A DNA stretch of 42,184 bases from Acetomicrobium sp. UBA3949 (lineage in GTDB: Bacteria > Synergistota > Synergistia > Synergistales > Acetomicrobiaceae). Below, piece by piece: positions 37,834-42,184 of this stretch. Each line of letters starts with the position of its first letter. Position 1 is the first letter of the stretch. The notes below the pieces were generated by a model that ran no database searches, was not told where the DNA came from, and saw only the letters and a list, made by a program, of their open reading frames with translations. The stretch is from contig DGDP01000074.1 of NCBI GenBank assembly GCA_002385485.1, positions 1 through 42,184 of the forward strand, read 5' to 3'. The translations under genes and the position numbers were made by a program.

Positions 37834-38755
37834 TGAATATATGTCACTGATAGAAATAGCTGAAAAGGCGGGAGAACCCATCAGGACTGACGATGCTCAT
37901 GTTATAGTTCATGCCAACAATATCATCGCTGCAAAAGACATCCCTGGTCTTGAAATCGACGCTGAAGAGACTGAATTTGGCATTAGGGCATCCTTTACCG
38001 TAAAAGCAGGAGCGATTTTAAAGAAACCCGTGCATCTTTGTTTCGGCCACCTTGGCAAAGAGGGAAAGCAAGTCATAGAAAGCAGGATCGTGCTGGAAGA
38101 AGGCGCGAAAGCTAAATTTTACTCCCACTGTATTTTTCCGAATGCTGTAAAATTCCTTCATGCGATGGAAGGCGATATAGTAGTGGGAAAAGGTGCTGAC
38201 ATGACTTATGAAGAAGTGCACGTTCACGGACCTGAGGGAAAGATAGAAGTCAGGCCGCTAACCCGCGTCGTGGTGGATGAAAAGGGCAGGTACGTGAGCA
38301 ATTTTTCGTTAATCGAGGGAAGGGTAGGGATTTTGTCCCTCGACGTGGAAGTAGATGTCGTTGGTCGGCTTGGGATTGCGGAGATAACCTCCAAAGTTTA
38401 CGGGAAATACGATGATATCTGCAACGTTAAAGATACGATAAGGCTATCCGGGGAAAAGTCGAGCGGATTGGCCAAAGCTAGAGTTGTATTGAAAGACAAC
38501 AGCTTCGGCAAGTTTTTCGGAGAAGTGCAAGGAGCTGCTGACGGAGCGAAAGGTCATGTCGATTGCACTGAAATAGTGCAAGGAAATGCGAAAGCGGAAG
38601 CCGTTCCCGTCGTCTCTGTGGTTCATCCCGGAGCTGAGATAACCCACGAAGCTGCCATAGGCCGTATAGCCAACGAAAAGCTGTGGGGTCTGATGGCCAA
38701 GGGTTTGACCGAGAACGAAGCTATTGACGTTATCGTTTCGGGCCTTTTGAGGTAG
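37820..38755 (+). CDS. sufB: SufB/SufD-like Fe-S scaffold protein
   Basis: A 311-residue SufBD-family protein of beta-helix type, clearly shorter than E. coli SufB (495). The beta-helix core is visible as repeated hydrophobic strands (VVVGKGADMTYEEVHVHG, SLDVEVDVVGRLG). The C-terminal family end reads VVHPGAEITHEAAIGRI ... LWGLMAKGLTENEAIDVIVSGLLR, equivalent to the conserved His/Glu segment and helical end of SufB. Only one SufBD protein is encoded next to SufC, so a homodimer scaffold is likely, as proposed for the minimal SmsCB/SufBC systems. No sufS or sufU is nearby. It is followed by cdd after 13 bases. Confidence 0.88.
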   Translation: MNLSNEYMSLIEIAEKAGEPIRTDDAHVIVHANNIIAAKDIPGLEIDAEETEFGIRASFTVKAGAILKKPVHLCFGHLGKEGKQVIESRIVLEEGAKAKFYSHCIFPNAVKFLHAMEGDIVVGKGADMTYEEVHVHGPEGKIEVRPLTRVVVDEKGRYVSNFSLIEGRVGILSLDVEVDVVGRLGIAEITSKVYGKYDDICNVKDTIRLSGEKSSGLAKARVVLKDNSFGKFFGEVQGAADGAKGHVDCTEIVQGNAKAEAVPVVSVVHPGAEITHEAAIGRIANEKLWGLMAKGLTENEAIDVIVSGLLR

Positions 38756-38768
38756 GTCTTATTTCGCA

Positions 38769-39149
38769 ATGGATATAGTGTCGAAACTTTATGATGTGGC
38801 AAAGAGGGGGCGGGAAAATGCTTATGCCCCCTACTCTGGTTTTTCGGTGGGTGCCGCTTTGCTCGCCCAATCGGGCCGCGTTTACGCCGGATGTAACGTT
38901 GAAAATTCCTCTTACGGACTAACTATTTGTGCCGAAAGGGTTGCTCTGTGTTCTGCCGTCGCTCAGGGAGAGCGGGCCTTCGAGATGATGATTATATGTG
39001 CCGACTCTATAGTTCCCCCCTGTGGAGCGTGTCTTCAGGTAATGGCCGAATTTGGTGATATGGAAATAATATCGTTTGATATGGAAGGTAAGTTTCAGCG
39101 AACCAGCCTTTCAGAGCTTCTTCCTCAGTCCTTTCGCTTGCCTAAGTAG
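38769..39149 (+). CDS. cdd: Cytidine deaminase
   Basis: A 126-residue zinc enzyme that deaminates cytidine and deoxycytidine in pyrimidine salvage. The zinc ligands and catalytic Glu are in AGCNVENSSYG (Cys and Glu) and PPCGACLQV (two Cys), the tetrameric three-cysteine type. The N-terminus YAPYSGFSVGAALLA is the substrate loop. Last gene of the pgi-suf-cdd run; its end overlaps the convergent TtcA-like gene by eight bases, so no terminator separates the two. Confidence 0.95.
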   Translation: MDIVSKLYDVAKRGRENAYAPYSGFSVGAALLAQSGRVYAGCNVENSSYGLTICAERVALCSAVAQGERAFEMMIICADSIVPPCGACLQVMAEFGDMEIISFDMEGKFQRTSLSELLPQSFRLPK

Positions 39150-39852
39150 CCCAAAGTGTCTTACGAAGTGCCCTTAAAGTGCTGTATTCTCCTTGTGGCG
39201 CTTCTTCAAGTATATTTTTCAGGATTTCATTAATTCTCTTTCTCTTCGTGTCGTCCCCGTAAGGACATTTTGGTCCCCGTTCCGGCAAATCCATCTCGGA
39301 AGCTGCCGATATCAAAGTTTCCTCAGGAAGGAATATCAATGGCCTGATAACCCATGTTTGCGTTCTGCTTTGCCACGTTTTTGGCTGTAGCGTATGAAGT
39401 TTTCCGGAGAAAAATACATTCAGCATTAACGTAACGGTGACATCGGTTAGATGATGTCCTAAAGCTATTTTCCTAAACCCTCTGTCCTTTGCGATCCCGC
39501 TCAAAATCCCCCTTCTCATGTTCGCGCAAAAACTGCAGGGAGATTTTTCCCTTCTGATTTTTATAATTTCAAATATAGGATAGGCATAATGCGTAAAGGG
39601 TACATCGAGGCTTTCGCAAAAGTCCTTCAGCCCTGCGGGATCAAACTGCCCGCCCGTTGGATCTACAATCATGGCTTCTATATTGAATCTGATGGGGCTT
39701 ACTCTTTGTAAGTGTTTTAGGGCAATGAGGAGCAACGAACTGTCCTTCCCTCCGGATAAGCCAACTAAAACATTATCGCCTTCTTCGATCATGGAGTAGG
39801 CGCACACCGCTTCGCCGACGCCGCGTTTGATCTTCTCGGGTAAATCGAACAT
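39142..39852 (-). CDS. TtcA-like tRNA 2-thiolation ATPase
   Basis: A 236-residue PP-loop ATPase. The nucleotide loop is LVGLSGGKDSSLLLIAL (near 30-46) and the Fe-S/tRNA motif is CSFCANMRRGIL, closely like the CSLCSRLRRG of E. coli TtcA, which makes 2-thiocytidine at tRNA position 32. The later ALGHHLTDVTVTLMLN fits the family. A role in s2C32 is likely, but related enzymes thiolate other positions. It is alone on the minus strand. A weak ribosome site (GTGGTGA) precedes ATG. Confidence 0.85.
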   Translation of the reverse strand: MFDLPEKIKRGVGEAVCAYSMIEEGDNVLVGLSGGKDSSLLLIALKHLQRVSPIRFNIEAMIVDPTGGQFDPAGLKDFCESLDVPFTHYAYPIFEIIKIRREKSPCSFCANMRRGILSGIAKDRGFRKIALGHHLTDVTVTLMLNVFFSGKLHTLQPKTWQSRTQTWVIRPLIFLPEETLISAASEMDLPERGPKCPYGDDTKRKRINEILKNILEEAPQGEYSTLRALRKTLWAT

Positions 39853-39901
39853 TCACATCACCACGCTGAGATATTAATATGTATGTAATATGAATTACAA
39901 T

Positions 39902-39937
39902 AACTAAGACAAAGAATAAAACTAAGACAAAGAATAA
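39902..39937. repeat. Two tandem copies of an 18-base repeat
   Basis: The unit AACTAAGACAAAGAATAA occurs at 39902-39919 and again, exactly, at 39920-39937, in the 225-base gap between the divergent TtcA-like and LysO genes. It is A-rich and could be a recent slippage duplication or a paired protein site. Confidence 0.8.
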
Positions 39938-39951
39938 AAGTTTTTTAAGCC

Positions 39952-39980
39952 TTGAAGTAAAGTATATTCTGCAATAGGAT
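39952..39980 (+). promoter_or_regulatory. Possible promoter of the LysO genes
   Basis: TTGAAG at 39952-39957, a 17-base spacer and TAGGAT at 39975-39980. A short inverted repeat, AACATG-TC-CATGTT (40027-40040), lies downstream in the leader. No lysine-riboswitch-like core was recognised. Confidence 0.35.
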
Positions 39981-40077
39981 ATTTTCAAATGATGTGTAGG
40001 CAAGAAATCTCAAAGAGCCATTAGGTAACATGTCCATGTTTTCTAAAATATAAAAACACAAAGGTGATCGGGCCGGC

Positions 40078-40401
40078 ATGAAAATCCTTGGTTTTTTGAT
40101 TGACAACAGCGTTTATTTTTACGTTGCCTTTATGTTGGCAGGAGCGCTAGTAGGATATTTCGGGAGAGTTCCAAACTTTATAAAAAGGCATAACGGGAGA
40201 GTTCAGACGTTATGTCTTATTTTATTACTCCTGGCGATAGGTATTGAGATTGGAAGCAACGAAGAAGTGCTCAAGGCGTTAGGTAACTTGGGCTATAAAG
40301 CTGCTGCGGTTTCTTTTTTGTCTGTTTTGGGTACAATATTTTGTATAAATATATTTGTCAGATTTCTGACAAAAGATAAAAAGGGAATGATGAATCATTG
40401 A
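40078..40401 (+). CDS. LysO-family exporter, N-terminal half (separate gene)
   Basis: A 107-residue membrane protein with three hydrophobic segments (about 13-28, 40-60, 75-95). It corresponds to the N-terminal part of LysO/YbjE-type lysine exporters, which in E. coli is one chain of 299 residues. Its segment LLLLAIGIEIGSNEEVLKAL ... VLGTIF matches LFVLLFSVGIDLGCNKKAL ... VLGTGF in the next gene, so the two share a repeat. The gene ends at TGA 40399-40401, overlapping TTG 40398 of the second gene. ATG 40078 follows AAAGGTGA. Lysine export is the family role; the substrate here is inferred. Confidence 0.8.
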   Translation: MKILGFLIDNSVYFYVAFMLAGALVGYFGRVPNFIKRHNGRVQTLCLILLLLAIGIEIGSNEEVLKALGNLGYKAAAVSFLSVLGTIFCINIFVRFLTKDKKGMMNH

Positions 40402-40991
40402 TCGTCATCATAGTTGCCTGTTTAGCGGGCGGCATCTTAATTGGAAAGCTCGCGGTATTTTCTTTAAGCAACATAACTAATTTGATTATCACATTAGGAT
40501 TGTTCGTGCTGCTCTTTTCCGTGGGAATTGATCTTGGCTGCAATAAAAAAGCGCTTAGAAATATCAGAGAAGATGGGATAAAGCTTTTTATCGTTCCTGT
40601 GGCAACGGTTTTGGGGACAGGGTTTGGTTCTTCTTTGGCCTCGATATTATTGAGAATGCCTTTAAATGAGACCTTGGCAGTTGGTGCCGGTTTCGGATGG
40701 TATTCTCTTTCAGGGGTTCTTATCACTCAGATGCACAGCGTAGAACTGGGAACCGTAGCCTTTCTTTCGAACGTGATAAGAGAGGTCATTGCCCTGATAT
40801 CGATACCGCTGATAAGCAGGTATATCGGATCCTTCGAAGCAGTGGGCGTGGCGGGTGCAACGGCAATGGATACCGCCTTGCCCGTTATCGTAAAGAGCAA
40901 TTCTCCTGATATTGCAATTTATTCTTTTATATCAGGTTTTTTGCTGACGCTTCTCGTCCCCGTCTTGGTGCCCCTTGCATTGGGATTGTGA
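40398..40991 (+). CDS. LysO-family exporter, C-terminal half (separate gene)
   Basis: A 197-residue membrane protein with about five to six hydrophobic segments, matching the LysO C-terminal core: VGAGFGWYSLSGVLITQ, LGTVAFLSNVIREVIAL and ATAMDTALPVIVK are typical. The start is TTG 40398 in a different frame from the first gene, overlapping its TGA as TTGA, with AGGGA at 40382-40386 as the ribosome site. The two genes together rebuild a full-length LysO. This may be a stable two-subunit exporter; a sequencing error or programmed frameshift is less likely given the good coupled stop/start, but cannot be excluded. Confidence 0.85.
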   Translation: MIVIIVACLAGGILIGKLAVFSLSNITNLIITLGLFVLLFSVGIDLGCNKKALRNIREDGIKLFIVPVATVLGTGFGSSLASILLRMPLNETLAVGAGFGWYSLSGVLITQMHSVELGTVAFLSNVIREVIALISIPLISRYIGSFEAVGVAGATAMDTALPVIVKSNSPDIAIYSFISGFLLTLLVPVLVPLALGL

Positions 40992-41054
40992 TGGCATAAA
41001 AGTTAATGCATAAAAAATAAATCAATACTATAGCGGTGAAGGGTGGCACGTCAT

Positions 41055-42184
41055 ATGTTTTTTCTATCAGTAGTCATTACGTTAATATTCGTTATATCCA
41101 TAGGCGTTATCGCATCGGGAAAGAAAATAGACGAAGAAGGATATTCATTGGCGGGCAGAAGGGCAAGCCCCTTTGCGGTTTCTGGAATATTGCTAGGCGC
41201 CCTCGTGGGAGGAGCATCTACAGTTGGGACTGCGGAGATGGCTTATGTTTATGGTTTATCAGCTTGGTGGTTTACCCTTGGAGGAGGAATAGGATGTCTT
41301 CTTTTGGCGCTCTTCATAGCCGAGCCCCTGAGAAAGTCTAAGGTCACTACATTAGCACAGTTTCTGTCTAATCACTACGGCCTCCGGATGAGCAGGTTGG
41401 CTGTAGTGGGTTCCGCCCTTGGGACCCTTATGGCCGTAGTAGCCCAGTTTCTTGCGTCGAGCGCATTATTGTCGGCCATAGTGCCTTTGCCATCTTGGGC
41501 TTTGAGCTTGCTCGTCGCTTTTCTTATACTATTATTTATCTATTCCGGGGGCACAAAAAGCTATAGCGCTATAGGGCAGACAAAGCTGATTTTATTGTAT
41601 ATCACCCTCATTGCCTGCGGTGTAGTTGCCTACGGTATGGGCCACACCCCCTGGGCCCTGATAAGAGAGCTTCCCAGATTTCCCTATTTCTCTCTCTTTG
41701 CAAGGGGTATTTTAAAGGAATCGAACGCCTGTCTTTCACTGATCGTCGGAACCCTGGGAACGCAAATTTATGCCCAGGCCATTTTATCGGCCTCAAACGA
41801 GAGCACGGCAAAAAAGGGAGCGCTGCTATCAGCAATTTTAATGCCACCTATAGGTCTCCTTGGAATTTGGATAGGGTTAGCCCTGAGGAGGGAGGGCGTG
41901 ATTATCGAACCCTCGCAGGCGCTTCCATATTTTTTGTATAATTATTTTCCTAAAGTGTTCAGCGGGGTAGCTTGGGCAACGCTTTTTATCACTTCGCTGG
42001 GTACTGCGGCGGGGCTATCTTTGGGAGTTGCCACAACAGTATCTTACGATCTTTTCGTTTCTTTTAAAAAAATTACTTCAAGCAGAGTCAGTCTTCTGGT
42101 AAACCGGCTAAGCCTTTTAGCCGTGATACTCATAGCTTTTATTGCGAGCCTGAAAGCTGCCGGTTCTTTCATACTTCAATGGAG
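41055..42184 (+). CDS. Sodium:solute symporter family transporter (3' end cut by window)
   Basis: An open frame from ATG 41055 to the window edge, 376 codons with no stop. AAGGGTGG at 41039-41046 is eight bases upstream. The protein has many hydrophobic segments in the LeuT-fold SSS family pattern: an N-terminal helix, YSLAGRRASPFAVSGILLGALVGGASTVGTAEMAYVYG (family opening with the GAxxGG-T-x-G pattern, near 32-66), and GGTKSYSAIGQTKLILLYI near 173. The substrate cannot be read from this; family members carry sugars, amino acids, pantothenate or carboxylates with sodium. It begins 63 bases after the LysO gene and may be co-transcribed with it. Confidence 0.85.
   Translation, partial: MFFLSVVITLIFVISIGVIASGKKIDEEGYSLAGRRASPFAVSGILLGALVGGASTVGTAEMAYVYGLSAWWFTLGGGIGCLLLALFIAEPLRKSKVTTLAQFLSNHYGLRMSRLAVVGSALGTLMAVVAQFLASSALLSAIVPLPSWALSLLVAFLILLFIYSGGTKSYSAIGQTKLILLYITLIACGVVAYGMGHTPWALIRELPRFPYFSLFARGILKESNACLSLIVGTLGTQIYAQAILSASNESTAKKGALLSAILMPPIGLLGIWIGLALRREGVIIEPSQALPYFLYNYFPKVFSGVAWATLFITSLGTAAGLSLGVATTVSYDLFVSFKKITSSRVSLLVNRLSLLAVILIAFIASLKAAGSFILQW

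Noticed and set aside
39853..40077. Possible lysine riboswitch before the LysO genes
   Set aside because: The gap is long enough, but I could not identify the conserved junction or a terminator; a covariance-model search would decide.
41036..41341. A short plus-strand open frame
   Set aside because: Out of frame with the sodium:solute symporter gene, which starts at ATG 41055 and stays open to the window edge.

Overview
The window reads as chromosomal DNA of an anaerobic, diderm, fermentative bacterium, most likely a member of the Synergistota close to Acetomicrobium/Anaerobaculum. This is an inference from protein family content: LPS-transport proteins (LptC/LptD-like) next to Synergistota-style exported proteins, a soluble NuoE/NuoF-type flavin complex of the bifurcating kind, a two-gene Suf system, GatCAB, an EF-G2 paralogue and a type III pantothenate kinase. 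No rRNA, tRNA, CRISPR array or prophage was seen. Coding density is very high and no gene-free stretch exceeds about 250 bases.

Layout. 1-232: right end of an ISL3-family insertion sequence, cut by the window edge. 274-5616: exported protein of unknown function, transaldolase, Rho, LysM/M23 peptidase and phosphohexomutase, closed by a good terminator. 5748-13340: CTP synthase, three exported proteins of unknown function, LptC-like and LptD-like proteins, and D-Ala-D-Ala ligase (an envelope-biogenesis block). 13403-14458 (minus): GreA and a small His-rich exported protein whose promoter carries a DtxR-like metal box. 14669-15412: TauE/SafE permease. 15479-29611: an eleven-gene co-directional run, miaB-comEA-comEC-coaX-dus-lysS-ligA-gatC-gatA-gatB-fusA2, with gaps of 0-20 bases or short overlaps, ending in a 36-base palindromic terminator. 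29695-35208 (minus): a three-gene redox operon (NuoE-like, NuoF-like, and a large 2Fe-2S/GltD/ferredoxin/NuoG-like fusion). 35397-39149: glutaredoxin, Pgi, SufC, SufB/D-like protein and cytidine deaminase. 39142-39852 (minus): TtcA-like tRNA thiolase. 40078-42184: a LysO-type exporter encoded as two overlapping genes, and the start of a sodium:solute symporter.

The genes serve translation and tRNA modification (lysS, gatCAB, miaB, dus, ttcA-like, fusA2), envelope building (lpt, ddl, LysM/M23, phosphohexomutase), central carbon (tal, pgi) and redox/Fe-S metabolism. The most interesting loci are (i) the three-gene flavin/Fe-S complex, whose architecture matches a Stn-type electron-bifurcating NAD/NADP/ferredoxin transhydrogenase with an added NuoG-like tail; (ii) the His-rich exported protein behind a strong promoter overlapped by a 20-base DtxR/MntR-like operator; and (iii) the split LysO, whose two products share a visible internal repeat.
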